The notes under the pieces: model-generated
Seen by the model: only the letters and a program-made list of their open reading frames with translations
What the model was told of the DNA's origin: nothing
Databases searched by the model: none
Program-made: the position numbers and the translations under genes
Shown: positions 1 to 10,942 of the stretch, piece by piece
How positions within the stretch are numbered: the first letter of the stretch is position 1
Layout: each line of letters starts with the position of its first letter
Assembly (NCBI GenBank): GCA_016191205.1
Contig: JACPPB010000026.1
Location: forward strand, 62,001-126,000
Direction of reading: 5' to 3'
Length of the DNA: 64,000 nucleotides
From: Gammaproteobacteria bacterium
GTDB taxonomy: Bacteria; Pseudomonadota; Gammaproteobacteria; Pseudomonadales; Porticoccaceae

Positions 1-210
1 CACTGGTACCACCGACCCGCACTCCGGAAGCCCGGCACCATATCCCTTCAGGCAGGCGGGGGCGGGGGCTGCCCTCATGTTGGCTCCGTTGTTGCGTGCA
101 TGGTCAGCGCCTCGCCGAGTGGTATTGCTCCTGGGACCATTGCCCTTTCGGTCCGGGAGTATAACGTCATATGTGCGAGCACTGACGCGTCCGCCGTCGC
201 TGGCCAGACG

Positions 211-678
211 TCATTTCCAAGGTCCTTGGCGGGCGGCGGAAAAAAACAAGGCACGGAGCATCACACCCACCACCAACAGATTGACCAGCAGCACGCCCAC
301 CGACAGCCAGGTGACACGTTCGTATAACTCGTACAGTTCCAAAGGCAGGTAGATGCCGGCACTGACGGCAGCGAACCATTCCGCCCACCGTTGCGCTCTC
401 CACAAACCGTAGGCCTCTACGAATCGCACCGCAGCATACACCGTGGCCAGCGCAGCCAATGCCCATAAACGCGCCTGTGTCAGGCCCGCGGCGGCCTCGA
501 AGAAAATGCGCAGGTAGCGCTGGGCAGGATTCAAATGAAAATGCTCGACCACCTGTTCGACCAGATGCTGGATATCCTCGTGGAGCAGGGTCAGCGACCC
601 GAAGCCGGCCGCCAGAACCAGTACCCCCTTGGCCGCCTCAAACAGCGCAACCGCACGAATGGTATCGGTATCTCGCAT
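211..678 (-). CDS. DUF2127-type membrane protein
   Basis: ORF 211..999(-) trimmed to internal ATG at 678 (MRDTDTIRAVALFEAAKGVLVLAAGFG...); hydrophobic helices and FEAAKG start typical of DUF2127. Confidence 0.7.
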   Translation of the reverse strand: MRDTDTIRAVALFEAAKGVLVLAAGFGSLTLLHEDIQHLVEQVVEHFHLNPAQRYLRIFFEAAAGLTQARLWALAALATVYAAVRFVEAYGLWRAQRWAEWFAAVSAGIYLPLELYELYERVTWLSVGVLLVNLLVVGVMLRALFFSAARQGPWK

Positions 679-781
679 CACAGATGACCGCGATAGCCGG
701 CGCAACGCGCTCCGGCACGACGATGAAGCTGCGTGCTCGCCTCGGCAAGGCACCAGGCCGAAATCCCTCGATCGCACCGGA

Positions 782-1927
782 TCACCGCAGGCGCGCCAGG
801 GTGTCCCGAATCGTCGCCGCCGCATGATCGATTTCCGCGGCCGTCGTGAACCGGCCCATACTGAAGCGCAGCGTGCTGTGGGCGAGCTCATCCTGGACGC
901 GCAGCGCGCGCAGGACATGGGAAGGTTCGAGGCTGGCCGAGGTACAGGCTGAACCCGTGGACACCGCGAGATCCTTGAGTGCCAGCAGCAGGGATTCACC
1001 GTCCACGGCGCCGAAGCTCAGATTGAGAATACCCGGCACGCACTGCGTCGGACAGCCATTCAGATACACGTCCCCGAGATCGCGGAGCGCGTTCCAGAAG
1101 CGCTCGCGCAAGGCGCCGATATGCGCACCATCGGCCACCATCTCCGCACCCGCAATCCGGAACGCTTCCCCCATGCCGGCGACCTGGTGCGTCGCCAGGG
1201 TTCCGGACCGCATACCCCGCTCGTGCCCGCCGCCGTGCATCTGCGCCCGCAACCGCACGGGGGGTTTGCGGCGGACGTAAAGGGCGCCGGCGCCCTTGGG
1301 ACCATGGATCTTGTGCGCGGAAAACGACATCAGATCCACCGCGAGGCGGGATAGATCGATGGGGATCTTGCCGGCGCTCTGGGCCGCGTCCACATGGTAG
1401 AGAACGCCACGCGCACGGCAGACCTCGCCGATGGCGGCGATGTCGTTGAGGGTGCCGATCTCGTTGTTGACGTGCATCACCGACACCAGAATGGTGTCGT
1501 CGCGCAGTGCCGCCGCCACCGCCTGGGGCTGAATCAGGCCCTGCGCATCGGGGTCCAGATAAGTGACGTCGAAACCCTCGGTCTCCAGATGCTGGCAGGT
1601 GTCGAGGACAGCCTTGTGCTCGATTTTTGAGGTGACCAGGTGCCGACCCCGGTCGCGATGCGCCTGGGCGCAGCCTTTGAGCGCCAGGTTGTCCGCTTCG
1701 GTGGCACCCGACGTCCAGACGATTTCGCGGGGGTCGGCGCCCACCAGCTCCGCCACCTGGGCACGCGCCTCCTCCACCGCAGCCTCGGCCTGCCAGCCGT
1801 ACCTGTGGGAGCGCGAGGCCGGGTTGCCGAATACCCCGTCAGCAGTGAGGAATCCCGCCATGTGGGCCGCGACGCGTGGGTCCACCGGCGTGGTGGCGGC
1901 GTAATCGAGGTAGATGGGTAGCTTCAT
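782..1927 (-). CDS. iscS: cysteine desulfurase, IscS type
   Basis: [17 protein letters not shown]-terminus, [15 protein letters not shown]-lysine motif, [19 protein letters not shown] cysteine loop. Confidence 0.88.
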   Translation of the reverse strand: MKLPIYLDYAATTPVDPRVAAHMAGFLTADGVFGNPASRSHRYGWQAEAAVEEARAQVAELVGADPREIVWTSGATEADNLALKGCAQAHRDRGRHLVTSKIEHKAVLDTCQHLETEGFDVTYLDPDAQGLIQPQAVAAALRDDTILVSVMHVNNEIGTLNDIAAIGEVCRARGVLYHVDAAQSAGKIPIDLSRLAVDLMSFSAHKIHGPKGAGALYVRRKPPVRLRAQMHGGGHERGMRSGTLATHQVAGMGEAFRIAGAEMVADGAHIGALRERFWNALRDLGDVYLNGCPTQCVPGILNLSFGAVDGESLLLALKDLAVSTGSACTSASLEPSHVLRALRVQDELAHSTLRFSMGRFTTAAEIDHAAATIRDTLARLR

Positions 1928-2059
1928 CGGCACCATTTCATGAAAAACAATCGACCAACCGATGTTGAATCGGACGGCTCCGGGCGGCACGCCAGGTCGC
2001 CATCAATGCAAAAGCATGGAACCGGGTAGCCGGCGCATTCCGTCTCGGGCATGAGAGTG

Positions 2060-2890
2060 TCACCCGATGTGCCGATAGCCAACCGGTTGCGTTGACTCCT
2101 CGGAGTCTCCGGCACCCTCGGGAGCGCCGCCGGAGCGGGCAACGCTTGCGGTTCGCGACCGCCAGGCGAGATTCTGCACCCCGGTGAGTACGCCGCGCAG
2201 GATCGACAGCTCCATGCGGTCGGGCCGGATGCGCGCCAGCAGCCGGCGCAGCCGCACCATGGTCTGACGCGGATTGGCGGGATCGTGAAAGCCGATCTCC
2301 ACCAGAACACGCTCCAGATGCTGGAAATACAGGTCGAGGTCCGCCGCCGGTGCCGGCGGTACGTCCCAATCCGGGGACTGCGCCTCACCGGACGCCGCCA
2401 ACGCGGCCATCCGCAGCTCATAGGTCAGCACTTGCACAGCGGCGGCCAGATTCAGCGAGCTGTAGTCGGGATTGGCCGGGATGTGCACGTGATAGCCGCA
2501 CTGGGCCAGCTCGTCGTTGGTGAGCCCGCGGTCTTCGCGGCCGAACACCAGCGCCACCTCGTGATGGGCCGCCTCCTGCCACACCCGCCGTCCGCATTCG
2601 CGCGGATCGAGCAGCGGCCAGGGAATGCGCCGCTCGCGGGCGCTGGTGCCGACCACCAGGCCGCAATCGGCCACCGCCTCGGCCAGACTCTCGACCACTG
2701 TGGCGCGCCCCAGCACATCGACGGCCCCGGCGGCACGCCAGAGCGCGCGCGGCGCCGGAAATTCCCGCGGCGCCACCAGATAAAGACGCTCCAGCCCCAT
2801 GTTTTTCATGGCCAGCGCGGCGGCACCGATATTGCCGGGATGGCTGGTATTGACCAGCACCACGCGTACGTTCGCGAACGAACCCGTCAT
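2060..2890 (-). CDS. trmJ: tRNA (cytidine/uridine-2'-O-)-methyltransferase TrmJ (SPOUT family)
   Basis: VVLVNTSHPGNIGAAALAMKNMGLERLYLV and ALVFGREDRGLTNDEL motifs; divergent from suhB. Confidence 0.88.
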   Translation of the reverse strand: MTGSFANVRVVLVNTSHPGNIGAAALAMKNMGLERLYLVAPREFPAPRALWRAAGAVDVLGRATVVESLAEAVADCGLVVGTSARERRIPWPLLDPRECGRRVWQEAAHHEVALVFGREDRGLTNDELAQCGYHVHIPANPDYSSLNLAAAVQVLTYELRMAALAASGEAQSPDWDVPPAPAADLDLYFQHLERVLVEIGFHDPANPRQTMVRLRRLLARIRPDRMELSILRGVLTGVQNLAWRSRTASVARSGGAPEGAGDSEESTQPVGYRHIG

Positions 2891-3002
2891 TATTGGCACC
2901 CAGATGGCAGAGTGGCAGTTTAGCAGAGCGTGGGGGCCAGCCGATCCGGCAGGATGCGGCTCTGCTAAACTGCGCGCCCGCTTCCACCCGTCCGGACCAG
3001 CA

Positions 3003-3806
3003 ATGCAACCGATGCTGACCATTGCCCTGCGCGCGGCCCGCGCGGCCGGTGACCTGATCCAGCGCGCCAGCAGCCGCATCGACCGGGTGCACATCGATAC
3101 CAAGGGACAGCACGATTTCGTCACCGAAATAGACCACGCCTCGGAAAAACTCATCATCGAGCAACTCCGCCGCGCCTATCCGGACCACAGTTTCATCGGC
3201 GAGGAATCCGGCACCCTGGTGGGGCGCGACCCCGACAGCGAGTGGATCATCGATCCCCTCGACGGCACCACCAACTTCATCCACGGTATTCCCCACTACG
3301 CCGTATCGATTGCGTTTCGCCACTGCGGCCGCCTGCAGCACGGCGTCGTCTACGATCCGGCCAAAGGCGAGGAATTCACCGCCAGCCGCGGACATGGCGC
3401 GTTCCTCAACGGCAAGCGCATCCGGGTATCGGGGCGGATCAACGCCGCCGGCGCGCTGTTCGCCACCGGCATTCCCTTCAGCGGCGCGCCCTTCGCCGAG
3501 ATGGACGCCTATCTGGACTGCCTGCGCGAGCTCGCCGCCGATTCCTCGGGCATCCGCCGGATGGGCGTCGCCTCGCTGGATCTGGCCTACGTCGCCGCCG
3601 GACGCTGCGACGCCTACTGGGAGATGTTCCTCAAGCCCTGGGACATCGCCGCCGGCGTGCTGCTGGTGCGGGAAGCCGGCGGGATGGTGAGCGACTTCCA
3701 GGGCGGCGACGGCTATCTCGACTCCGGTCATGTGGTCGGCACCACACCGCGCATCTTCAAATCCACACTGCAGATTGTGAGCCGCCATTTGGGGCATCTC
3801 GGCTGA
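3003..3806 (+). CDS. suhB: inositol-1-monophosphatase family protein
   Basis: GEESG, WIIDPLDGTTNF and PWDIAAGVLLVREAGG motifs of IMPase/SuhB. Confidence 0.9.
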   Translation: MQPMLTIALRAARAAGDLIQRASSRIDRVHIDTKGQHDFVTEIDHASEKLIIEQLRRAYPDHSFIGEESGTLVGRDPDSEWIIDPLDGTTNFIHGIPHYAVSIAFRHCGRLQHGVVYDPAKGEEFTASRGHGAFLNGKRIRVSGRINAAGALFATGIPFSGAPFAEMDAYLDCLRELAADSSGIRRMGVASLDLAYVAAGRCDAYWEMFLKPWDIAAGVLLVREAGGMVSDFQGGDGYLDSGHVVGTTPRIFKSTLQIVSRHLGHLG

Positions 3807-3909
3807 TGCCGACGACGGATGCAACCGTTCGCCCCTGTCACCATCCCGTCAAAGAGCTGTTATATGGTCTCCGCGTTATCCTGCTCCCAGGGATCGACCG
3901 GAGACCCCC

Positions 3910-5601
3910 ATGCTCGATGTGGAAAGCTTTGTTCAGGAGCGTTACCCGCGCTTTTTTGTCGACCGTCCGCTATTGGCCAAACCCCTGGTCACGGCGCTGC
4001 GGCTGCTGTTTCACGAAAAGGAGATCCGGCAGTTCGAGGCCAGCTATCCGCATCTGAAAGGTTTTGACTTCGTCGAGCAGGTGCTCGACTACTTCGATTT
4101 TTCCTGCCGGCTGCGCGATCGCGAACGCCAGTACATTCCACCGCGCGGCCGCGTGGTGATCGCCGCCAATCATCCCATCGGCTCGCTCGACGGGCTGGCG
4201 CTGCTCAAACTGGTGCACGAAATCCGCCCCGACGTGAAGGTGGTCGCCAACGATGTGCTGACCACCATCAAGCCCCTGGGCAACCTGCTGCTGCCGGTGG
4301 ACAACATGGGCGGCGACACACCGCGCCAGAACCTGCGCGCGATCCGCGAATTCATCGAGCGGGAAGGCGCCCTGATCATCTTCCCGGCCGGTGAGGTGTC
4401 CCGCTTCGGCGCCAAGGGCGTGCGCGACGGCAAATGGCGCACCGGTTTCCTGCGCATCGCCAGTGCTACCAGGGCACCGATCCTGCCGGTGTATGTGGAT
4501 GGCCGCAATTCGGCGTTTTTCTACGCCCTGTCCTTCCTCGCGCGGCCGCTGTCGACGCTGTGGCTGGTGCGGGAGATGTTCAAACAGGCCAAGCGCTGCG
4601 TCGATGTGCGCATCGGCCAGCCGATCGACTTTCGCAGCTATCAGCGCATCGACATCCCGCCCCGGCAAAAGGCCAAGCTGTTCCGGCGCCACCTGTACCG
4701 TATCGGCAGCGACCGTCCCGGCCTGTTCTCCAGTGAGGTTGCCGTCGCGCAACCCGAGAACCGTCACCCGCTGCGCGCCGAAGTGCAGGCCTGCGCGCGC
4801 CTCGGCGCGACCGCCGACGACAAACAGATCTACCTGTACCGCCACCAGGGCGATTCCACCGTGATGCGCGAAATCGGCCGCCTGCGGGAACTGGCCTTTC
4901 GCGCGGTGAAAGAAGGTTCCGGACTGCGGCGCGACATCGACAGCTTCGACCCGCACTATCAGCATCTGGTGCTGTGGGACGAGCGGGAGTGGGAGATCGC
5001 CGGCGCCTACCGGTTTTGTCCGGCGAACGAGGGACTGCCGCTCTACACCCGCACGCTGTTCGAGTTCACGGTCGGAATGAATCCCTACCTGGCGCAGGGC
5101 CTCGAACTCGGGCGCAGCTTTGTGCAGCCGGGGTACTGGGGCAAACGCAGCCTGGATTATCTCTGGTATGGCATCGGGGCCTTTCTGCGCCAGCAGCCGC
5201 AACACCGCTACCTGTTCGGGCCGGTCAGCCTGAGCGGCGCCTACCCGCGTCCCGCGCTGGAGTTGCTGGTGCATTTTTACCAAAGCCATTTCCCGGCACT
5301 GCAAACCCTGGCGGTGGCCAGGAACCCCTTTATTATTTCGCCGGAGCGGCGCGCCGAACTGAACACGCAATACCCGGGCACCTGCTATCGCGAAGAATTC
5401 CAGCAGCTCAAGCGCGAACTGGGGCAGATGAATCTCGGCATTCCCACCCTCTACAAACAGTACGCGGAACTGTGCGAGCCCGGTGGCGTGCAATTTGCGG
5501 GATTCAATGTCGATTCCGGTTTCGGCAACTGCGTCGATGGCCTGGTGATCGTCGATCTCGCGCGCCTCAAGGCTTCGCGCCGGGAGCGCTACCTCGGCTG
5601 A
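3910..5601 (+). CDS. bifunctional acyltransferase: N-terminal PlsC-like lysophospholipid acyltransferase plus C-terminal GNAT-like N-acyltransferase (OlsF-like candidate)
   Basis: [14 protein letters not shown] acyltransferase motif, FPAGEVSR motif, then hemolysin/OlsB-like GNAT region ([21 protein letters not shown]...[16 protein letters not shown]). Confidence 0.75.
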   Translation: MLDVESFVQERYPRFFVDRPLLAKPLVTALRLLFHEKEIRQFEASYPHLKGFDFVEQVLDYFDFSCRLRDRERQYIPPRGRVVIAANHPIGSLDGLALLKLVHEIRPDVKVVANDVLTTIKPLGNLLLPVDNMGGDTPRQNLRAIREFIEREGALIIFPAGEVSRFGAKGVRDGKWRTGFLRIASATRAPILPVYVDGRNSAFFYALSFLARPLSTLWLVREMFKQAKRCVDVRIGQPIDFRSYQRIDIPPRQKAKLFRRHLYRIGSDRPGLFSSEVAVAQPENRHPLRAEVQACARLGATADDKQIYLYRHQGDSTVMREIGRLRELAFRAVKEGSGLRRDIDSFDPHYQHLVLWDEREWEIAGAYRFCPANEGLPLYTRTLFEFTVGMNPYLAQGLELGRSFVQPGYWGKRSLDYLWYGIGAFLRQQPQHRYLFGPVSLSGAYPRPALELLVHFYQSHFPALQTLAVARNPFIISPERRAELNTQYPGTCYREEFQQLKRELGQMNLGIPTLYKQYAELCEPGGVQFAGFNVDSGFGNCVDGLVIVDLARLKASRRERYLG

Positions 5602-5677
5602 GCGCCGCGGCACCCTGTTGGCGGACGCCCTCGGTGCAGGGCCGTGTACAATAGTGGCCGCACGCTGGCGGCCCACG

Positions 5678-6436
5678 ATGAACGATCAGGACACCACCCA
5701 CTTCGGCTTTGAACGCGTCGCCCGCCCCGAGAAGGCGGCGCGCGTGGCGCATGTGTTCGACTCGGTGGCGTCCCGTTACGATCTGATGAACGACCTGATG
5801 TCGGGCGGTCTGCACCGACTCTGGAAGCGCGCGGCGCTGACCATGGCCGCGCTCCGGCCGGGCCAGAGCGTGCTCGACCTCGCGGGCGGCACCGGCGATC
5901 TCGCCGCCGCGCTCGCCGCCCAGGTCGGGCCCACGGGACGGGTGGTCCTGGCCGACATCAACGCCGCCATGCTCGGCGTCGGCAGGGACCGGCTGCTGGA
6001 CAAGGGCATCGCGAGCAATGTCGCCTACGTTCAGGCCGATGCGGAACGATTGCCGTTTCCCGCCGACAGCTTCGACTGCATCACCATCGCCTTCGGGCTG
6101 CGCAACGTTACCGACAAGGAGCGCGCGATGCGCGCCATGCTCGCCGTGCTGAAACCGGGGGGACGCCTGCTGGTGCTCGAGTTCTCCCAGCCCGGCAATC
6201 CGCTGCTCGCCAAACTCTACGACCAGTATTCTTTTCGGGTCCTGCCGCGCCTGGGCAGTCTGGTCGCCGGCGACGCCGACAGCTACCGCTACCTCGCCGA
6301 GTCCATCCGCATGCACCCCGACCAGGAAGGCCTGCGGGCGATGATGGCCGAGGCAGGTTTTGCGGACACCCGCTACCACAACATGACCGGCGGTATCGTG
6401 GCGCTGCATACCGGGCTCAAACCCTGCCCGCGATGA
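5678..6436 (+). CDS. ubiE: bifunctional demethylmenaquinone/2-methoxy-6-polyprenyl-1,4-benzoquinol methyltransferase
   Basis: [44 protein letters not shown] motifs. Confidence 0.94.
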   Translation: MNDQDTTHFGFERVARPEKAARVAHVFDSVASRYDLMNDLMSGGLHRLWKRAALTMAALRPGQSVLDLAGGTGDLAAALAAQVGPTGRVVLADINAAMLGVGRDRLLDKGIASNVAYVQADAERLPFPADSFDCITIAFGLRNVTDKERAMRAMLAVLKPGGRLLVLEFSQPGNPLLAKLYDQYSFRVLPRLGSLVAGDADSYRYLAESIRMHPDQEGLRAMMAEAGFADTRYHNMTGGIVALHTGLKPCPR

Positions 6437-7041
6437 TCGCGGCACTCGCCCAACAACAGGCCGCCCGACTGGTCAATCTCGCGCTCGATCAACATCCGGC
6501 GGCGCGAGAGCGGCTGGCCGGCCTGGGTGATCTCCGCGTCCATATCCGGATCACCCAGTCCCGCGCGACGCTGGCGCTGCGGATTCACGCGGGCGAAGTC
6601 GCCCTCGACCCGCCCGGGGACAGCTCCGCCGATCTCGAACTGGCCGGCAGCGCGCCCGCGTTGCTCCACCTCGCCGTCAATCCGGACACGCCCATCCCGG
6701 GCGCGATAACCGTCACCGGCGACCCGGCTCTGCTCGCCAGCCTGCGCATCATCCAGGCTGAACTCGAACTCGACTGGGAAGGCAAACTCGCCACCCATGT
6801 CGGCGACACGTCCGCCCACCTGCTGGGCAGCGGCGTGCGCGGCGCGCTGCGCGGAAGCAGCGAGGCGCTGGCCCGGGGCCGGGAGCTGCTCGTCAACTAC
6901 CTCGCCAACGAATCCCCCGTGACGCCACCCGGCCCGCTGCACGGCTTGGCGCGCGCCGGCGCCGAAGCCGCGCTTGCCTTCGGCGACTGGCTCGGCGTGG
7001 GCGCGACCGCTGCCACGCCACGCGCCGACGATTCGCACTGA
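6433..7041 (+). CDS. ubiJ: ubiquinone biosynthesis accessory factor UbiJ (SCP2 domain)
   Basis: SCP2-like ORF overlapping ubiE by 4 bp and preceding ubiB; synteny. Confidence 0.82.
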   Translation: MIAALAQQQAARLVNLALDQHPAARERLAGLGDLRVHIRITQSRATLALRIHAGEVALDPPGDSSADLELAGSAPALLHLAVNPDTPIPGAITVTGDPALLASLRIIQAELELDWEGKLATHVGDTSAHLLGSGVRGALRGSSEALARGRELLVNYLANESPVTPPGPLHGLARAGAEAALAFGDWLGVGATAATPRADDSH

Positions 7042-7042
7042 G

Positions 7043-8677
7043 ATGAACCCTGTCCCGCGCGCCCTGACCATTGCCCGGGTGGTGCTCCGCCACCGTCTGG
7101 ACACGCTCGCCGCCGGTCTCAGCCTGCCCCTCGCCCTGCGCTGGCCATTGCGCCTGCTGGCGCTGCTGCCGGCGCCGCGACGGACGCGGGGCGAACGCCT
7201 GCGGCTGGCACTGGAGGCCCTGGGGCCGGTGTTCGTGAAGTTCGGCCAGGTGCTCTCGACCCGTCCGGATCTGATCCCGGCCGATATCTGCGCGGAACTG
7301 GAAAAACTTCAGGACACGGTCCCGCCGTTCCCCGGGGAAGAGTTCACCGCGCTGGTCGAAGCCGCGCTGGGCGCGCCCGTGGACCGGTTGTTCGCCCGGT
7401 TCGAGCGCACGCCGCTGGCGTCCGCCTCGGTGGCGCAAGTTCATGCGGCGGTCCTGCCCGATGGCCGGGAAGTGGTGGTAAAGGCTATTCGCCCCGGGGT
7501 GCAGGCCGTGATCGAACTGGACTGTGCATTGCTGCTGGCACTGGCGCGCGGACTCGAACGCTTCAGCGCCGAGGCGCGCCGGCTGCGCCCGGTCGAGGTC
7601 GCCCGCGACTACCGTGCCACCATCCTCGACGAGCTCGACCTGCAACGGGAAGCCGCCAACGCCGCCATCCTGCGCCGCAATTTCGCCGACTCGCCGCTGT
7701 TGTATGTACCGGCGATCCATTGGCCGCTGTCGAATCAGAAAGTCATGGTGATGGAGCGCATCCGCGCCATCGCGGTCACCGATGTCGCGGCGCTGCGCGC
7801 GGCAGGCGCCGACTTCCGGGTGCTGGCCGAGCGCGGCGTGGAGATTTTTTTCACCCAGGTGTTCACTCACAATTTTTTCCACGCCGACATGCATCCCGGC
7901 AATATCTTCGTGGACGTCCGGGAGCCGCGCCGACCCAGCTATGTCGCGGTGGACTGCGCCGTCATCGGCATCCTGTCCGACAGCGATCAGTACTATCTGG
8001 CGCGCAACATGCTGGCGATTTTTCGCCGCGACTACCGCCAGGTGGCCGAGCTGCACTTGCAGTCGGGGTGGGTACCGGAAGGTACGCCGGTGGTCGAACT
8101 CGAAAGCGCGGTGCGGACCGTGTGCGAACCCCGTTTCCAGCGGCCGCTGAAAGACATCTCCCTCGCCTATCTGCTGATCGACCTGTTTCGCGTCGCGCGG
8201 CGCTTCGACGCCGAAATCCAGCCCTCCCTGGTGCTGCTGCAAAAGACGCTGCTCAACATCGAAGGCCTTGGCCGCCAGCTCTATCCGGACCTCGATCTGT
8301 GGCAGACCGCGCATCCGTTTCTGGAGCGCTGGCTGCGTGAACGTTTCAAACCCACGCGGCTGCTGGAACGACTGCGGCGCCACGGTCCGGAATGGCTGGA
8401 ACAATTCCCTCAGGTGCCGCAACTGATGTTCGATGCCCTCAAACGCATTGACGGGATCGAGCGGGCGCTGCGCGAGCGCCTGCCCGCGGAGACTCCCGCG
8501 GGCAGGCGCAACGCCACCCTGGGCGCACTCTGCGTCGGAAGTGCCGCAGGCATGCTGTTTGCCGCCAGCCCGTTGGCCGACGACGCCTTGCAGGCCGCCA
8601 GCCTGGTGCTGGCCGGCCTCGGCGTGCTCCTGTTGCTGACCCGGCGAAGCTGGGATAATCAGCGCCCGCCCCGGTGA
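7043..8677 (+). CDS. ubiB: ubiquinone biosynthesis ABC1/ADCK-family protein UbiB
   Basis: [46 protein letters not shown] motifs. Confidence 0.93.
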   Translation: MNPVPRALTIARVVLRHRLDTLAAGLSLPLALRWPLRLLALLPAPRRTRGERLRLALEALGPVFVKFGQVLSTRPDLIPADICAELEKLQDTVPPFPGEEFTALVEAALGAPVDRLFARFERTPLASASVAQVHAAVLPDGREVVVKAIRPGVQAVIELDCALLLALARGLERFSAEARRLRPVEVARDYRATILDELDLQREAANAAILRRNFADSPLLYVPAIHWPLSNQKVMVMERIRAIAVTDVAALRAAGADFRVLAERGVEIFFTQVFTHNFFHADMHPGNIFVDVREPRRPSYVAVDCAVIGILSDSDQYYLARNMLAIFRRDYRQVAELHLQSGWVPEGTPVVELESAVRTVCEPRFQRPLKDISLAYLLIDLFRVARRFDAEIQPSLVLLQKTLLNIEGLGRQLYPDLDLWQTAHPFLERWLRERFKPTRLLERLRRHGPEWLEQFPQVPQLMFDALKRIDGIERALRERLPAETPAGRRNATLGALCVGSAAGMLFAASPLADDALQAASLVLAGLGVLLLLTRRSWDNQRPPR

Positions 8678-8681
8678 TGCC

Positions 8682-9080
8682 ATGACCCGCGACTCCTCCC
8701 CGACCCGGTTCCTCGACGATGTCACCTGGAATGCCGACGGCCTGGTGCCCGCCATCGCGCAGGACGCCACCACGGGCGCGGTGCTGATGCTCGCCTGGAT
8801 GAACCGGGAATCGCTCGCGCTCACCCTGCGGGAACAACGCGCCGTGTACTGGTCGCGCTCCCGCGGCCGGCTGTGGCGCAAGGGCGAAGAATCCGGCCAC
8901 GTGCAACGGCTGATCGATATCCGCCTCGACTGCGACGGCGATACCTTGCTGTTGAAGGTGGAGCAAGCGGGCGGCATCGCCTGCCACACAGGCCGACCCT
9001 CCTGCTTTTACAATGAATTCAGTGACGGGCAATGGCGACCGGACCGCCCGGACCCCACCGGTGGAGGCACCACGTCATGA
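8682..9080 (+). CDS. hisI: phosphoribosyl-AMP cyclohydrolase
   Basis: [45 protein letters not shown]. Confidence 0.94.
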   Translation: MTRDSSPTRFLDDVTWNADGLVPAIAQDATTGAVLMLAWMNRESLALTLREQRAVYWSRSRGRLWRKGEESGHVQRLIDIRLDCDGDTLLLKVEQAGGIACHTGRPSCFYNEFSDGQWRPDRPDPTGGGTTS

Positions 9081-9406
9081 GCGATGTCCTGACCCGACTG
9101 ACGTCCGTACTAGCGGCGCGCCGCCAGGCCGACCCCGAGACGTCCTATGTGGCGCGCCTGCATCGCGACGGGCTCAATAAAATTCTCGAGAAACTCGGTG
9201 AGGAATGCACGGAAACCCTGCTCGCCGCCAAGGATGCCGAACGCAGCGGCGACACCCGCGCCCTGGTCGCGGAAACCGCCGACCTGTGGTTTCACTCACT
9301 GGTAATGCTGGCCCACCTCGGCGAGAATGCCGAGTCTGTACTGGCGGAGCTGGCGCGCCGTTTCGGCGTTTCCGGGCTGGACGAAAAAGCCAGCCGCAAC
9401 CAATAA
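9077..9406 (+). CDS. hisE: phosphoribosyl-ATP pyrophosphatase
   Basis: [31 protein letters not shown] motif; 4-bp overlap with hisI. Confidence 0.93.
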   Translation: MSDVLTRLTSVLAARRQADPETSYVARLHRDGLNKILEKLGEECTETLLAAKDAERSGDTRALVAETADLWFHSLVMLAHLGENAESVLAELARRFGVSGLDEKASRNQ

Positions 9407-9418
9407 CCGGAGTCAAAC

Positions 9419-9661
9419 ATGGGACTGGGTGGTATCCACATCTGGCACTTGCTCATCCTGCTGGTGATCGTGATGATGGTGTTCGGCACCAAGCGGCTGG
9501 GCAGCCTGGGCAGCGATCTCGGCAACGCGATAAAGGGATTTCGCGGCGCCATGAACGACGACAAGGACAAGAACAAAGAGCCGGAAAAAGTGGCCAATGA
9601 CCTGAAGGGCGACGCCCACGCGCGGGAAACCGCCGAAACCGACACCCACAAGAATTCCTGA
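9419..9661 (+). CDS. tatA: Sec-independent protein translocase TatA
   Basis: [33 protein letters not shown]. Confidence 0.92.
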   Translation: MGLGGIHIWHLLILLVIVMMVFGTKRLGSLGSDLGNAIKGFRGAMNDDKDKNKEPEKVANDLKGDAHARETAETDTHKNS

Positions 9662-9699
9662 CCCGGGCACGAGTCGGTACCCTCAGCCGGAGAAAGGCG

Positions 9700-10104
9700 T
9701 TGCCCGACATTGGGTTTTCCGAAATCCTGCTGGTGATCGTGATCGCCCTGGTGGTGATCGGCCCCAAGCGCCTGCCCGAGGCGGCGCGTTTTCTCGGCTA
9801 TTGGACCGGCAAGCTGCGGCGCACACTGCAGAATGCCCGCGCCGACATGGAGCGGGAGCTGGGCATCGACGACATCAAGCGCGAAGTTCACAACCAGTTG
9901 CGGCTGGAAGAACTGGAAGCCGAACGCAAGCAGGTCGAGGAAACCTTCCGGCGCAGCCAGACCCTGCCACCCAAACCGCTGGCACCCGCGACACCAGCCG
10001 ATCCGAGCACCATGGACTTTATCGACGATGAACCGCCCGAGCCCCAGGCGGACGCCAGGACTCTGACCGCACCTGCGGCAGCGACAACCCCCCGTCATGA
10101 GTGA
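9700..10104 (+). CDS. tatB: Sec-independent protein translocase TatB (TTG start)
   Basis: IGFSEILLVIVIALVVIGPKRLPEAARFLG. Confidence 0.92.
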   Translation: MPDIGFSEILLVIVIALVVIGPKRLPEAARFLGYWTGKLRRTLQNARADMERELGIDDIKREVHNQLRLEELEAERKQVEETFRRSQTLPPKPLAPATPADPSTMDFIDDEPPEPQADARTLTAPAAATTPRHE

Positions 10105-10873
10105 AGTCCCGGATACCGACCGGGAAACCACCCTGGTCGAACACCTGATCGAGTTGCGCAACCGGCTGCTGCGCTGCGTATTGGGAATCGGCCTGATGTT
10201 CGCCGGCACCTTCCCCTTTGCCAACCGGATCTACGATTACGTTTCCGCGCCGCTGCGCGTCTATCTTCCGGAAGGCTCGTCGATGATCGCCACGGATGTC
10301 GCCGGGCCGTTCTTCGCACCCGTCAAACTGGCGTTTGTCGCCGCTGTTCTGGCCGCCATGCCGGTGATCCTCTACCAGGCCTGGGCGTTCATCGCGCCCG
10401 GGCTTTACAGGCGGGAGCGCCACATCGTGCTGCCGCTGTTCGCCTCCAGCGTACTGTTGTTCTACGGCGGCATGGCATTCGCTTACTACCTGGTGTTTCC
10501 GCTGATTTTCGGGTTCTTCACCCACGTCGGGCCTGAACACGTCGCGGTGATGACGGATATCACCCGCTATCTGGATTTCGTGCTGAAGCTGTTTTTCGCG
10601 TTCGGATTCACCTTCGAGATTCCCGTCGCGGTAGTGATCCTGAGCTGGACCGGACTGGTCAACCCGCAAACCCTGGCGGAAAAACGCCCCTACGTCATCG
10701 TGGGCTGTTTTACCGTGGGGATGCTGCTGACGCCGCCGGATGTGTTCTCGCAAACCATGCTCGCCGTGCCCATGTGGTTGCTGTTCGAACTGGGGATAGT
10801 GTGTGGACGCTGGATCTACCGCACGAAAACCCCCGACGCGGAAACCACCGCCCTGGTCGACGAGGGCAACTGA
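10097..10873 (+). CDS. tatC: Sec-independent protein translocase TatC
   Basis: EHLIELRNRLLR, FGFTFEIPV, TPPDVFSQTMLAVPMWLLFELGI. Confidence 0.94.
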   Translation: MSEVPDTDRETTLVEHLIELRNRLLRCVLGIGLMFAGTFPFANRIYDYVSAPLRVYLPEGSSMIATDVAGPFFAPVKLAFVAAVLAAMPVILYQAWAFIAPGLYRRERHIVLPLFASSVLLFYGGMAFAYYLVFPLIFGFFTHVGPEHVAVMTDITRYLDFVLKLFFAFGFTFEIPVAVVILSWTGLVNPQTLAEKRPYVIVGCFTVGMLLTPPDVFSQTMLAVPMWLLFELGIVCGRWIYRTKTPDAETTALVDEGN

Positions 10874-10942
10874 TCGGGCAGCCGGTCGGTGGCTGTTGGC
10901 CGCAGAAGCAGAAAGTCGCCGCTGAAGGACCCGGCGCTCAGC

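Noticed and set aside
77-466. Overlapping small ORFs at the window start
   Set aside because: Mutually overlapping, no motifs; partly antisense to the DUF2127 gene.
2418-3824. 468-aa minus-strand ORF
   Set aside because: Antisense of suhB and out-of-frame with trmJ; no domain.
3970-5676. 568-aa minus-strand ORF
   Set aside because: Antisense shadow of the acyltransferase gene 3910..5601; low-complexity His/Gln/Arg/Ala composition, no domain.
6893-8989. 698-aa minus-strand ORF
   Set aside because: Antisense shadow of ubiB/hisI in GC-rich DNA; composition typical of non-coding frames.
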